Shown here in pieces: positions 16,574-25,402 of a DNA stretch of 64,000 nucleotides. A model generated the notes under the pieces. The model saw only the letters and a program-made list of their open reading frames with translations, did no database searches and was not told the DNA's origin. The DNA is from Jutongia huaianensis (GTDB lineage Bacteria > Bacillota > Clostridia > Lachnospirales > Lachnospiraceae). Location: the NCBI RefSeq assembly GCF_014384985.1, contig NZ_JACRSX010000002.1, positions 186,001 through 250,000 of the forward strand, read 5' to 3'. A program made the translations under genes and the position numbers. Positions within the stretch are counted from its first letter, which is position 1. Each line of letters starts with the position of its first letter.

Positions 16574-17224
16574 ATGAGAGATCCTGAAAAGGTAAAAAAA
16601 GAAATGGAAGAAAAAGACCGGAAAATCCTGGAGACAGCTTTCCGTATCTTTGTAGAAAAAAAGATTGAACCTGTCAGTATGGGGGAAATCGCAAAAGAAG
16701 CTGGAGTAGGCCGGGCAACGGTATTTCGTCATTATCAGAATAAGCTGGAGCTGGTGATCGCAGTCTGTACGGCACAGTGGCAGGCATATTTTGACAAACT
16801 GGATGAGGAAAGACCGCTTTCATCCATCGCTGATGTTCCTGCGATTGAACGATTTATCTTTACGCTGGACAGTTATATTGACATGTATCAGAATCATAAA
16901 GATCTTTTGCAGTATAATGACAATTTTAATCACTATGTGACCCATGAGGGAACGGGCAGTGAGCAGTTAAGGGCGTTTCATGCTTCTCTGCATTCAGCCA
17001 ATACGAGATTTCATCTGATGTATGAAAAGGCGAAGGAGGACAAGACATTCCGGACAGATATTCCGGAAGAAGAGTTTTTTCGTGTGACTCTTCATTCCAT
17101 GATGGCAACATGTGCTCATTATGCAGGGGGATTTATCTGGGGGGCGGAGGACAATAAGGACTATACGCCGGAGCTTTTGCTTCAGAAGGAAATGATATTG
17201 AATTATGTGACAACATCAAAATGA
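16574..17224 (+). CDS. TetR/AcrR family transcriptional regulator
   Basis: This 216-residue regulator has the usual N-terminal three-helix DNA-binding domain: an amphipathic first helix at about 15-35, then VSMGEIAKEAGVGRATVFRH with the recognition helix around residues 45-62. The C-terminal ligand domain (about 75-216) contains several aromatic residues and a run of histidines and is not conserved with any class I recognise. It lies 30 bases after the methyltransferase gene and 286 bases before the PTS operon. Its target is not evident; no matching palindrome was found immediately upstream. Confidence 0.88.
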   Translation: MRDPEKVKKEMEEKDRKILETAFRIFVEKKIEPVSMGEIAKEAGVGRATVFRHYQNKLELVIAVCTAQWQAYFDKLDEERPLSSIADVPAIERFIFTLDSYIDMYQNHKDLLQYNDNFNHYVTHEGTGSEQLRAFHASLHSANTRFHLMYEKAKEDKTFRTDIPEEEFFRVTLHSMMATCAHYAGGFIWGAEDNKDYTPELLLQKEMILNYVTTSK

Positions 17225-17248
17225 TCAAAAATGATCTGAAAATTTTTC

Positions 17249-17277
17249 TTGACAAAATATCATCAAAATGATATAAA
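17249..17277 (+). promoter_or_regulatory. Sigma-A promoter of the PTS operon
   Basis: TTGACA (17249-17254) and TATAAA (17272-17277) are separated by 17 bases. It begins a leader of about 230 bases that contains an antiterminator site and a terminator before ptsG. Confidence 0.8.
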
Positions 17278-17287
17278 TAATTTAGAT

Positions 17288-17319
17288 AGTATGTTACTTG
17301 ATTCGAAACGAACCCAAGG
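17288..17319 (+). promoter_or_regulatory. Ribonucleic antiterminator (RAT) element
   Basis: The stretch starting AGTATGTTACTTG and ending GAACCCAAGGC follows the LicT/GlcT RAT pattern (GTTACT, a short stem-loop and an A/C-rich AAACC-like tail). It overlaps the base of the terminator that follows, so protein-bound RAT and terminator are mutually exclusive. The gene for a BglG-family antiterminator lies just after ptsG. Confidence 0.7.
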
Positions 17320-17373
17320 CATTAACTAGACATAAATTTTATAGGATATTTATGTGAGTTAGTGCCTTTTTTT
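17317..17373 (+). terminator. Leader terminator controlled by RAT
   Basis: AGGCATTAACTAGACATAAA pairs, with one bulge and G-U pairs, with the segment ending in TGTGAGTTAGTGCCT. Seven T residues follow (17367-17373). It lies about 140 bases upstream of the ptsG start codon and overlaps the RAT element. Confidence 0.8.
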
Positions 17374-17510
17374 GTTTCCATTTTTATCCCCGTTCCTGCG
17401 TAGATTCCGGAAAACGGTGGTATAGAATTTCAGAAAAAGTGGAAAATAAAAAGGATATGCGAAAGAGCAGACGTTCCGCATAAATATCACCAAGAAAGGA
17501 AGGATGAATT

Positions 17511-19679
17511 ATGAAAGACAAAATTTTTGAAGTCTTACAGAGAATCGGAAGAAGCTTTATGCTTCCTATCGCAATCCTGCCTGTTGCCGGATTGCTTCTG
17601 GGACTTGGTAGTTCGTTTACCAATGAAACTACCATTGCAACGTATCATTTAGGAAAAATTCTTGGAGACGGAACAATTCTCCATGCACTTCTGGTCATTA
17701 TGAACAAAGTGGGAAGTGCCGTATTTGATAACCTGCCGTTACTTTTTGCAGTAGGTGTTGCGATTGGAATGGCAAAGAAGGAAAAGGAGGTTGCTGCTCT
17801 TTCTGCCGTGATCGCTTATTTTGTAATGAACATTTCCATCAGCGGTATGCTGGAGATCAATGGAAAGATTCTGGAGGATGGAAGCATTGCGAAGGATGTG
17901 CTCAGTGGAACCATCGCTTCGGTCTGCGGTATCAATACCCTTCAGATGGGTGTGTTTGGTGGTATTATCGTAGGTCTTGGTGTAGCGGCACTTCATAACC
18001 GGTTCCATAAGATCCAGTTGCCAAATGCGTTGTCATTCTTTGCAGGATCTCGGTTTGTACCGATTATTTCCACGATTGTATATATGTTTGTGGGGATTCT
18101 GCTTTACTTTGTATGGCCGGTGGTCCAGAATGGAATTTATGCCTTGGGTGGTCTGGTGACCGGCAGCGGTTATCTGGGAACCCTGATCTTTGGTATTGTG
18201 AAGAGAGCATTGATCCCATTTGGTCTTCATCACGTATTTTATATGCCGTTCTGGCAGACAGCAGTGGGTGGTACTATGGAAGTGGCAGGACAGACGATCC
18301 AGGGCGGTCAGAATATCTTTTTTGCCCAGCTTGCGGATGCGTCCCATGTAGCACATTTCAGTGCAGATGCTACCAGATATTTCTCCGGTGAGTTTATCTT
18401 TATGATTTTTGGTCTCCCCGGTGCAGCGTTGGCGATGTATCGTACTGCCAAGCCGGAAAAGAAAAAACAGGCAGGAGGACTTCTTTTCTCTGCAGCATTA
18501 ACTTCTATGCTGACAGGTATTACAGAACCGATCGAGTTTTCGTTCCTGTTTGTGGCACCGATCCTGTTTGTGGTACAGGTAATCCTGGCAGGTGCGGCCT
18601 ATATGATCGCCCATATTTTAAACATCGCGGTAGGTCTTACCTTCTCCGGCGGTTTTCTGGATCTGTTCCTGTTTGGTATTCTTCAGGGCAATGACAAGAC
18701 AAGCTGGCTGCGTATTATACCGGTTGGTATTATCTATTTCCTCCTGTATTACTTTATCTTCTACTTCCTGATCAAAAAGCTTGATCTGAAAACACCGGGA
18801 AGAGAGGATGATGACCAGCAGGTGAAGCTTTATACAAAGGCAGATGTTAATGCAAGAAAGTCTCAAAAAGGGGACAGTGAAAATGTGGCAGATGATCCTC
18901 TCAGTGCAGATATTACAAGAGGCCTTGGAGGAAAGAAAAATATTGATGGTGTAGACTGTTGTGCCACAAGACTCCGCTGTACCGTTTATAATGCGGATCT
19001 CGTAGACGATGCTCTGTTGAAATCAACCGGAGCCAGTGGTGTGATCCACAAGGGAAATGGTGTACAGGTGGTATATGGTCCGAACGTCACCGTGATCAAG
19101 TCAAATTTGGAAGATTATCTTGAAACTGCACCGGATATCGAATATACTAAAGATAGTATTGGTTCTGTGGAGGAGACGGAAGCACCACAGGAGGAGAAGA
19201 CGGAACAGAAGGTTACAAAGACAATTGTGATATCAAGCCCGATTACCGGTGTGGCAGCAGATCTGTCAACGGCGCCGGATGAGGCATTTGCCGGAAGAAT
19301 GATGGGAGACGGAGCGGTTGTGACACCGACGGATGCCATCGTGAAGGCACCGGAGGATGGAGAAGTTGTATTTGTATTTGATACAAAGCACGCCATTGGG
19401 TTTATGACAGATTCCGGGCTCAGCATGCTGCTGCATATCGGTATTGATACCGTACAGTTAAATGGAAAAGGTTTTGAAGTATTTGTGGAAAACGGACAGA
19501 AGGTGAAAAAGGGAGATCCGATGATGAAGCTGGATCTGGAGTATCTGAAAGAGCATGCGCCATCTGTCACTTCACCGGTATTATGTACGGAGTTAGAGGA
19601 TAACCAGAAGGTCCGACTTTTAAAGGACGGAGAGATCAAAGCAGGAGAAGAGCTGTTTGCTGTTGATTTCTACGAATAA
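17511..19679 (+). CDS. ptsG: PTS glucose-family transporter EIICBA
   Basis: The 722-residue permease imports and phosphorylates a sugar of the glucose/N-acetylglucosamine group. Domain order is C-B-A. The EIIC membrane domain (about 1-425) has about ten hydrophobic helices and the LTGITEPIEFSFLF family signature near residue 340. EIIB (about 455-545) has its phosphocysteine in DCCATRLR near residue 484. EIIA (about 570-722) has its phosphohistidine in MLLHIGIDTV near residue 644. A RAT/terminator leader precedes it, and an antiterminator gene, HPr and enzyme I follow. Glucose is the likeliest substrate given GlcT-like control, but GlcNAc or another hexose is possible. Confidence 0.92.
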   Translation: MKDKIFEVLQRIGRSFMLPIAILPVAGLLLGLGSSFTNETTIATYHLGKILGDGTILHALLVIMNKVGSAVFDNLPLLFAVGVAIGMAKKEKEVAALSAVIAYFVMNISISGMLEINGKILEDGSIAKDVLSGTIASVCGINTLQMGVFGGIIVGLGVAALHNRFHKIQLPNALSFFAGSRFVPIISTIVYMFVGILLYFVWPVVQNGIYALGGLVTGSGYLGTLIFGIVKRALIPFGLHHVFYMPFWQTAVGGTMEVAGQTIQGGQNIFFAQLADASHVAHFSADATRYFSGEFIFMIFGLPGAALAMYRTAKPEKKKQAGGLLFSAALTSMLTGITEPIEFSFLFVAPILFVVQVILAGAAYMIAHILNIAVGLTFSGGFLDLFLFGILQGNDKTSWLRIIPVGIIYFLLYYFIFYFLIKKLDLKTPGREDDDQQVKLYTKADVNARKSQKGDSENVADDPLSADITRGLGGKKNIDGVDCCATRLRCTVYNADLVDDALLKSTGASGVIHKGNGVQVVYGPNVTVIKSNLEDYLETAPDIEYTKDSIGSVEETEAPQEEKTEQKVTKTIVISSPITGVAADLSTAPDEAFAGRMMGDGAVVTPTDAIVKAPEDGEVVFVFDTKHAIGFMTDSGLSMLLHIGIDTVQLNGKGFEVFVENGQKVKKGDPMMKLDLEYLKEHAPSVTSPVLCTELEDNQKVRLLKDGEIKAGEELFAVDFYE

Positions 19680-19701
19680 GCAGAAAATGTGAGGATCGGA
19701 C

Positions 19702-20547
19702 ATGTACAGAATTGGTAAGGTATTAAATCATAATGCAGTGCTCGCGGTAAATGGAGAGGATGGAAAACAGTATCTTCTGATGGGAAAGGGAATCGGTTTT
19801 GGCAAAAAGGTCAGTGAAAGGGTAGAGCCCGGAGAGGACAGCCGGATCTATACACTGCAGTCATGTGAGGAGCGTGGCAGCGCGGATGAGATTGTAAAGA
19901 CGATAGATCCGGAGTTCCTGGAAATTTCTAATCTGGTGTTAGATGAAGCAGAAAAGGTATTTGGGCATATTGACCGCAATATCCTGTTTCCTTTGGCAGA
20001 CCATCTCTATTATGCGGTGGAGCGGATCAAAAAGCATGAGCAGATCAGCAATCCGCTGACCGAGGATATCCGTATTCTTTTCCATATGGAGTATAAGGCT
20101 GCAAGCTGTGTGGTGCCGGTCCTGGAACAAAAATTTGGAATTACCATCGGAGATGATGAGGTAGGATATATTGCACTTCACGTACATTCTGCTATCGATG
20201 ATGATAAGGTATCTGATGCCATGAAAACGGCCCGTGCTGTGCGGGAATGCATAGAGATCGTAGAAAATGCCATGGGGAAACGGATTGATGTAATGACATT
20301 ATCCTATAACCGGCTGATGAATCATGTGCGCTATATGATCGTGCGGGCGTTAAGTGGCGAGAAGTTGAAAATGAGTTTAAATGATTATATGAGTGTCAAA
20401 TACCCGGAAGAGTTTGCCATGGCAGAAAAGATCTGTGAGCAGATCGGAAAGACCATTGGCTGTACCATGAAGGATGCGGAAACCGGGTATCTGGCAATGC
20501 ATATCTGTCGTGTGACAAGCGGTGAGCTGGATAGCGACGAGGAATAA
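19702..20547 (+). CDS. BglG/LicT/GlcT family transcriptional antiterminator
   Basis: The 281-residue regulator has an N-terminal RNA-binding CAT domain (residues 1-58, starting MYRIGKVLNHNAVLAVN). Two PTS regulation domains follow: PRD1 about 70-170 (histidines in FGHID and LADHLYY) and PRD2 about 175-275 (histidines in NHVRYM and MHICR). PRD phosphorylation by HPr and EIIB sets its activity. It should bind the RAT element at 17288 and allow read-through into ptsG. It begins 22 bases after ptsG with TGAGGATC as ribosome site. Its position inside the operon it controls gives positive feedback. Confidence 0.93.
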   Translation: MYRIGKVLNHNAVLAVNGEDGKQYLLMGKGIGFGKKVSERVEPGEDSRIYTLQSCEERGSADEIVKTIDPEFLEISNLVLDEAEKVFGHIDRNILFPLADHLYYAVERIKKHEQISNPLTEDIRILFHMEYKAASCVVPVLEQKFGITIGDDEVGYIALHVHSAIDDDKVSDAMKTARAVRECIEIVENAMGKRIDVMTLSYNRLMNHVRYMIVRALSGEKLKMSLNDYMSVKYPEEFAMAEKICEQIGKTIGCTMKDAETGYLAMHICRVTSGELDSDEE

Positions 20548-20662
20548 GCAATCGGGATTACAAAAATATAAAAGTATCAAATATGAAATAAAAAATGTAA
20601 AATTAAATCACTTTAGAAATAAAGTGGATCAATAAAATAAAAAAGAAATGGAGGAATTCATT

Positions 20663-20920
20663 ATGAAATCATTCAATTATGTTATTACGGACGAGGTAGG
20701 TATTCACGCAAGACCGGCAGGACTGCTGGTAAAGGAAGCAAAAAAATATGAGTCAACCGTTACGATCGTAAAAGGAGACCGCAAGGCAGACGCAAGAAAG
20801 CTGATGATGCTTATGTCTCTCGGTGTAAAGTGCGGTGAGGAGATCACTGTAGAGGCAGAGGGTCCGGATGAGGATGCTGCTGCGGCAGGAATGGAGAAGT
20901 TTTTTGAGGAGACACTGTAA
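20663..20920 (+). CDS. ptsH: HPr phosphocarrier protein (Lys at position 46)
   Basis: The 85-residue protein carries phosphate from enzyme I to EIIA. The active His15 lies in VGIHARPAG. The start is ATG 20663, preceded by GGAGG; an in-frame ATG at 20648 would lie upstream of that site. Aligned to Bacillus HPr without gaps, position 46, the serine phosphorylated by HPr kinase, is lysine here (ARKLMMLMSLG). This HPr therefore should not take part in Ser46-P catabolite repression. It is the third gene of the PTS operon, 115 bases after the antiterminator gene and 60 bases before ptsI. Confidence 0.95.
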   Translation: MKSFNYVITDEVGIHARPAGLLVKEAKKYESTVTIVKGDRKADARKLMMLMSLGVKCGEEITVEAEGPDEDAAAAGMEKFFEETL

Positions 20921-20980
20921 TTCGATTGCATATCCGGTCACAGGACAAAATGATAGAAAGCATGATGATCTCATGCGGAA

Positions 20981-22612
20981 ATGGAGGCTGTGGTGGAAAT
21001 ATACGAGGGAAAGCCGATCTTTAAAGGGATCGCAATAGGAAAAATCTTTTATTATCAAAAGGGAAAGCAGCAGGTCAAAAGAGAAAAAATTCAGGACGTG
21101 GCTGCAGAGATCGCAAGATACGAGGCTGCCAATGAGAAGGCGTCAGAGCAGCTTCAGGCACTGTACGAAAAAGCGGTCAAAGAGGTTGGAGAAGCCAATG
21201 CGGCTGTCTTCGAGGTACACATGATGATGCTGGAGGATGACGATTATGTTTCCTCCATTACCAATATGATCGAGACACAGAATGTCAATGCAGAGTTTGC
21301 CGTGGCAACAACAGGAGATAATTTTGCAGAGATGTTCTCACAGATGGATGATGAATACTTTAAGGCAAGAGCAGCAGATGTCAAGGATATCACGGAGCGT
21401 CTGATCTCTGTTTTAAGCGAACAGGAATCTGCCGGAGAGATCGGAGCAGAGCCGGTGATCGTTGTGGCAGATGATCTGGCACCAAGCGAGACGGTTCAGA
21501 TGGACAAGGACAAACTGTTAGCATTTATAACCCGCTATGGTTCTGCTAATTCCCATACAGCAATTCTGGCGAGGACCATGAATATACCGGCACTCATCGG
21601 AGTGGACATTAAGGAAGAATGGAATGGCCACATGGCGATCGTGGATGGACGTGAGGGAAAACTGTACATCGATCCGGAGGAAGAGGTTCTGACAAAGCTT
21701 CAGGAGGCACAGAAGAAGGAGCAGGAGGCAAGAGAACTTCTGTCCATGCTCAAGGGGAAGGAGGATGTCACAGCAGACGGAAAGCATATTAAGCTGTATG
21801 CCAATATTGCCGGTGTAGGTGATGTTGCAAATGTGCTTGCCAATGATGCGGCCGGAATCGGTCTGTTCCGCAGTGAGTTCCTTTATCTGGAGGCAGAGGA
21901 TTATCCGGATGAGGAGACGCAGTTTCTGGCATACAAGCGTGTCGCAGAAAATATGGCAGGCAAAAAGGTTGTGGTGCGTACTCTGGATATTGGAGCAGAT
22001 AAGCAGGTGGATTATTTTAATCTGGATAAAGAGGAAAATCCGGCTATGGGATACCGTGCGATCCGTATCTGTCTTGACCGCCCGGAGATCTTTCGTACCC
22101 AGCTTCGTGCATTGATCCGGGCCAGTGCCTATGGCGAGATTGCCATTATGTATCCGATGATCATTTCTGTAGAGGAAGTGTTGAAGATCAAGGCGATTGT
22201 GGAGGAGGTCAAGAAAGAGCTTGACGAGCAGGGTATCCGTTATGGCAATTTTGAACAGGGAATTATGATCGAGACACCGGCGGCTGTGATGATGAGTGAA
22301 GAGCTGGCAAAGGAAGTAGACTTTTTCAGCATCGGTACTAATGATCTGACGCAGTATACCCTGGCGATGGATCGTCAGAATATGAAGTTAGACACAATGT
22401 ATGATCCGCATCATCCGGCGATCCTGCGGATGATCCGGATGACTATTGAAAATGGTCATAAGGGCGGCTGCTGGGTCGGCATCTGCGGCGAGCTTGGAGC
22501 AGATACCACATTAACGGAAACTTTCCTGAAAATGGGAATTGACGAGCTTTCGGTATCGCCATCCTTTGTACTTCCGGTACGAAAGATCATACGGGAAACG
22601 AAAGTGAAATGA
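20981..22612 (+). CDS. ptsI: PTS enzyme I (phosphoenolpyruvate-protein phosphotransferase)
   Basis: The 543-residue enzyme takes phosphate from PEP and passes it to HPr. The N-terminus contains KGIAIGK. The phosphohistidine is in NSHTAILART near residue 188. The C-terminal PEP-binding barrel has LFRSEFLYLE near residue 295 and FSIGTNDLTQYTLAMDR near residue 450. It ends the PTS operon. The start is uncertain: ATG 20981 has little ribosome site, whereas the GTG at 20993 follows GGAGG by about 5 bases and would give a more usual N-terminus. No terminator was found after the stop; decayed AraC sequence begins immediately. Confidence 0.95.
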   Translation: MEAVVEIYEGKPIFKGIAIGKIFYYQKGKQQVKREKIQDVAAEIARYEAANEKASEQLQALYEKAVKEVGEANAAVFEVHMMMLEDDDYVSSITNMIETQNVNAEFAVATTGDNFAEMFSQMDDEYFKARAADVKDITERLISVLSEQESAGEIGAEPVIVVADDLAPSETVQMDKDKLLAFITRYGSANSHTAILARTMNIPALIGVDIKEEWNGHMAIVDGREGKLYIDPEEEVLTKLQEAQKKEQEARELLSMLKGKEDVTADGKHIKLYANIAGVGDVANVLANDAAGIGLFRSEFLYLEAEDYPDEETQFLAYKRVAENMAGKKVVVRTLDIGADKQVDYFNLDKEENPAMGYRAIRICLDRPEIFRTQLRALIRASAYGEIAIMYPMIISVEEVLKIKAIVEEVKKELDEQGIRYGNFEQGIMIETPAAVMMSEELAKEVDFFSIGTNDLTQYTLAMDRQNMKLDTMYDPHHPAILRMIRMTIENGHKGGCWVGICGELGADTTLTETFLKMGIDELSVSPSFVLPVRKIIRETKVK

Positions 22613-23060
22613 TCATTCCCTTCGTCCGTAGATTTCCCGGTATTGCCGCAGAGTGTATCCGGTGTGTTTTTTAAAATGGGTTCCTAAATGGCTTTGCGAT
22701 GAAAATCCCAGATAGGTGGCGATTTCAATATAGGAATAATCGGAATAATTGGGAGAGGTAGTTGGGATTACAGTCTGCTTCGGCAGCCAGATCTTTCAGA
22801 GTGATCCGGTCATGTAAATGAGAAAAGATAAAATCCTTGCATTTATTAATGCGGGGATTTTTCTGTTTTTTGGAAACGCATTTCTGCTGCTCTTTGATAT
22901 CATGAACCATTTCTGCATATTGAAACTCTGCTTTGTGGGCAAGAGGGGGGATCAGGGCAATGTCTCTGCACTCATAAATGGCATTTTGATCCGGAACGAC
23001 GCAGTAAATGTCTTTTTGGTGGATAGATTTCAGACACGGAAAAAACGCAACGGAATATGT
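22613..23060 (-). pseudogene. AraC family regulator pseudogene (truncated, internally deleted)
   Basis: On the minus strand, cupin-like sequence (YCVVPDQNAIYECRDIALI) leads to a first helix-turn-helix with NCDA-type spacing, DCNPNYLSQLFR, and then stops. The second helix-turn-helix survives in another frame: YIEIATYLGFSSQSH, then LGTHFKKHTGYTLRQYRE, ending at a stop at 22613. The roughly 35 residues that normally join them are missing, so a deletion caused the frame change. The N-terminus is also absent; its 5' edge runs into GH43-derived sequence at about 23060. It lies divergent to a GH43 remnant, mirroring the intact AraC/GH43 arrangement near 9 kb. Confidence 0.8.
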
Positions 23061-24147
23061 TAAATCAAAGAACGGGACCATGGAGTGAACCGGTATATCT
23101 GCATTCTTCGGATTTTGATGCTTCGATTCTTATGACGACGATGGACGTGAATACATTGTATCTCTGGACTGGGAGACAAGGGAGGGCGATGAGAAGCCAA
23201 TCGTTACTTCTAATCCGATAGAGTCCAACGAAAGACATGATCCGGATCATTTAAAGCCGAAGTATTTTAACCCGGATATGGTACTGCAAAAGGCCGGCCA
23301 TGGAAGTTATGTGGAGACACAGCTTGGAGAGGTTTATCTGGTACATCTTTGTTCCCGGCCGTTCCGCCCGGAGCTTCGCTGCACGCTGGGAAGAGAGACT
23401 GCCATCCAGAAAATGAAATGGACGGAAGACGGATGGCTTCGCATGGCAGATGGAAGCAATATTGCCAAGGAATACTGTGAGGAAAGTGCATTGCCGGAAT
23501 ACAAGGTGTCCCAAATACCGGACTTTGATGATTTTGATGGAGAGGAGCTGGGGAACTTTTATTATGCGCCCCGCATTATGCCGCAAAGCTTTGCGGATAT
23601 TCACGCCAGAAAGGGATATGTCCGATTAAGGGGACAGGAGTCAAGAACCTCTCTGAATAAGGTGAGTATTCTGGCAAGAAAGCTTACAAGTGTTTATGCA
23701 ACGATAACAACGAAGATGGAATTTGTGCCGGAGGTACATCAGCATTCGGCAGGACTCATCATTTATTATGACAATATGAATTATATTAATCTGCGGAAAT
23801 ATTACAGTGAAACTCTGGGACAGAGTGCGATATCCATTATCGCTCTGGAAAATGGTGTAAAAACGGAGTTTGTCAATACGAGACAGGCAGTGGATAATGT
23901 GCCGATCTATTTCCGGCTGGAGATCAGAGGGAAGCATTCACAGTTTTACTGGGGGTATGACGGGGAGCATTATGAAAAGATCGGTATCCCGTTTGATACT
24001 ACAAAGTTTTCCGATGAGTATTGTAAATACGGAGAATTTACGGGAACCATGGTGGGTATTACCTGTGCGGATCGTGTAAAGCATAAGCATTATGCCGACT
24101 TTGATTTCTTTGAATATGTGGCAAAGGAAGACTATCCGGTGGAGTAG
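23057..24147 (+). pseudogene. GH43 beta-xylosidase pseudogene (frameshift and internal deletion)
   Basis: Three pieces of a XynB-like GH43 enzyme are visible. First, 23063-23130 encodes NQRTGPWSEPVYLHSSDFD. A one-base loss near 23129-23131 then shifts the frame, after which YDDDGREYIVSLDWE and more follow. The long segment 23278-24147 encodes the C-terminal half, with GHGSYVETQLGEVYLVHL near its start and the concanavalin-like domain to the end. The stretch containing the general acid (the LESPHLY-type motif) and the N-terminal base aspartate are missing. A 289-codon frame remains open from 23278, but it cannot be an active glycosidase. Confidence 0.85.
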
Positions 24148-24206
24148 AAAAGGATGAACGGATCAGAAAATTCAATATATAAAAACAAAGCAGAATAAAA
24201 GTATTT

Positions 24207-24256
24207 CCCTTTATGAAATTTGGTGGAAAAGCCGGATTTCATAAGGGGATTTTTAT
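24207..24256 (+). terminator. Rho-independent terminator after the GH43 remnant
   Basis: CCCTTTATGAAATTTGG (24207-24223) pairs with CCGGATTTCATAAGGGG (24232-24248), with G-U pairs only, followed by ATTTTTATTT. The rest of the 260-base gap to the next gene is AT-rich and shows no other clear element. Confidence 0.8.
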
Positions 24257-24407
24257 TTACTCAAACTTTTTGAACTACTTACTAAAAAAACAAAATATTA
24301 TAAGTTAGTTATTGCGTTTTTTTTTTAGATAATAGATAATATTAGTATGATTGGAAGATTTAAATTATTACAAAAGGGGAAAATATAAAAAAGGGGAAGA
24401 AACCATT

Positions 24408-25211
24408 ATGAACACATCAGAAATTGTCGCCAAAAGCGTAAGCATATTGAGAAGCTATTATCAAAATGATATTCAGCCATTTATTGATGCCATGCATCCG
24501 GACATTTACTGGTATGGTCCATGTGAGGGACAGATCATTCATACAAAAGAAGCATTGGAAAAGGCTTTTATGCAGGAACAAAACGGTCTGACTTTTGAGC
24601 TTTATGATCTGAAATCGGAGCTTTTGTGGAAGGACAAGGATAGCTGCGAGGTGGTGCTGACATTTTTGGTGGATACCTATTATCCGGATCAGAAGGTCAT
24701 ACGCTGTGATCAGAGAGTGCTTCTTAGCTGGAGGCAGGTTTGGCGGAAGGATGCAGAGGGCAGAAGGTATCAGGTGCCGATGGTCCGGACTTGCTTTATT
24801 GCTAACGCCATCCCAATGGATCTGCGAGATACTATTTATCCGGTTCATTTTACGGAGACACCTCTGGCAGAGAAATTTTCTGTAAATCCATCCATAAAGC
24901 ATGTGACATTCAAGGGAAAGGACAGCAGTCTGCTTTACCTGGCGGAGAATGAAATTGTTTTTGTCAGGAGTATTGGTCATTATACACAGATTCATTGTAT
25001 TCATGATAATTTTGAAAGTTCGGAGGGCATTACTGCTATTCATAATAAATATCCTGAGTTGTTTGTGCGTGTGCATAAAAGCTATCTGTTGAATCCGTGG
25101 TTGGTGAAATCTATGAAACGGTTTGAGGCAGTAATGGTAGATGGAAGCAGAGTACCGATCTCCACCAGAAAATATATTGAGATCAAAAAGAGTATTTCAG
25201 ACGAAGTATAA
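24408..25211 (+). CDS. SnoaL/NTF2-like domain fused to LytTR DNA-binding domain
   Basis: The 267-residue protein starts with an NTF2-like alpha+beta domain (about 1-135: an initial helix with SILRSYYQND, HPDIYWYGPCEG, then long beta strands ending RCDQRVLLSWRQ). It ends with a LytTR domain (about 165-265: LLYLAENEIVFVRSIGHYTQ, FVRVHKSYLLNPWLV, RVPISTRKY). The usual LytTR output receives a response-regulator signal; here an NTF2-like pocket could bind a small ligand directly. Start 24408 was chosen because AAAGGGGAAG lies just upstream; a TTG at 24351 in frame is less likely. It sits 192 bases before the DXS-like gene. Confidence 0.82.
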   Translation: MNTSEIVAKSVSILRSYYQNDIQPFIDAMHPDIYWYGPCEGQIIHTKEALEKAFMQEQNGLTFELYDLKSELLWKDKDSCEVVLTFLVDTYYPDQKVIRCDQRVLLSWRQVWRKDAEGRRYQVPMVRTCFIANAIPMDLRDTIYPVHFTETPLAEKFSVNPSIKHVTFKGKDSSLLYLAENEIVFVRSIGHYTQIHCIHDNFESSEGITAIHNKYPELFVRVHKSYLLNPWLVKSMKRFEAVMVDGSRVPISTRKYIEIKKSISDEV

Positions 25212-25271
25212 TTAACTTAATTTGAGCAATTAACTTTAGAAACAATTTATAAATATTGTCAGAAGAGGTCC

Positions 25272-25302
25272 TTGACTTAAAGCCAGCTTTAAGTGTTATA
25301 AT
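25272..25302 (+). promoter_or_regulatory. MerR-type promoter: 19-base spacer containing a dyad
   Basis: TTGACT (25272-25277) and TATAAT (25297-25302) are 19 bases apart. The spacer carries an almost centred inverted repeat, ACTTAAAG (25275-25282), CCAG, CTTTAAGT (25287-25294). Over-long spacers with such dyads are the signature of MerR-family activation, in which the regulator untwists the DNA. No MerR gene lies in the window. A hairpin (ATTGCGTTGA with TCAATGCAAT, 25301-25328) followed by four T overlaps the -10 and is probably unrelated to this transcript. Confidence 0.7.
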
Positions 25303-25402
25303 TGCGTTGATGTAGTGGTCAATGCAATTTTTGTGTTTTGAGAGTAGAAGTGGGGATGTCTGCTTTACTTTTCAAAAATATAGATATATCAGGAGGTAAA
25401 AT

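Noticed and set aside
25301..25332. Hairpin plus T run as an attenuator of the DXS-like gene
   Set aside because: The 5' arm overlaps the -10 box of the MerR-type promoter, so it would not be transcribed from that start; it may end the upstream LytTR transcript instead.
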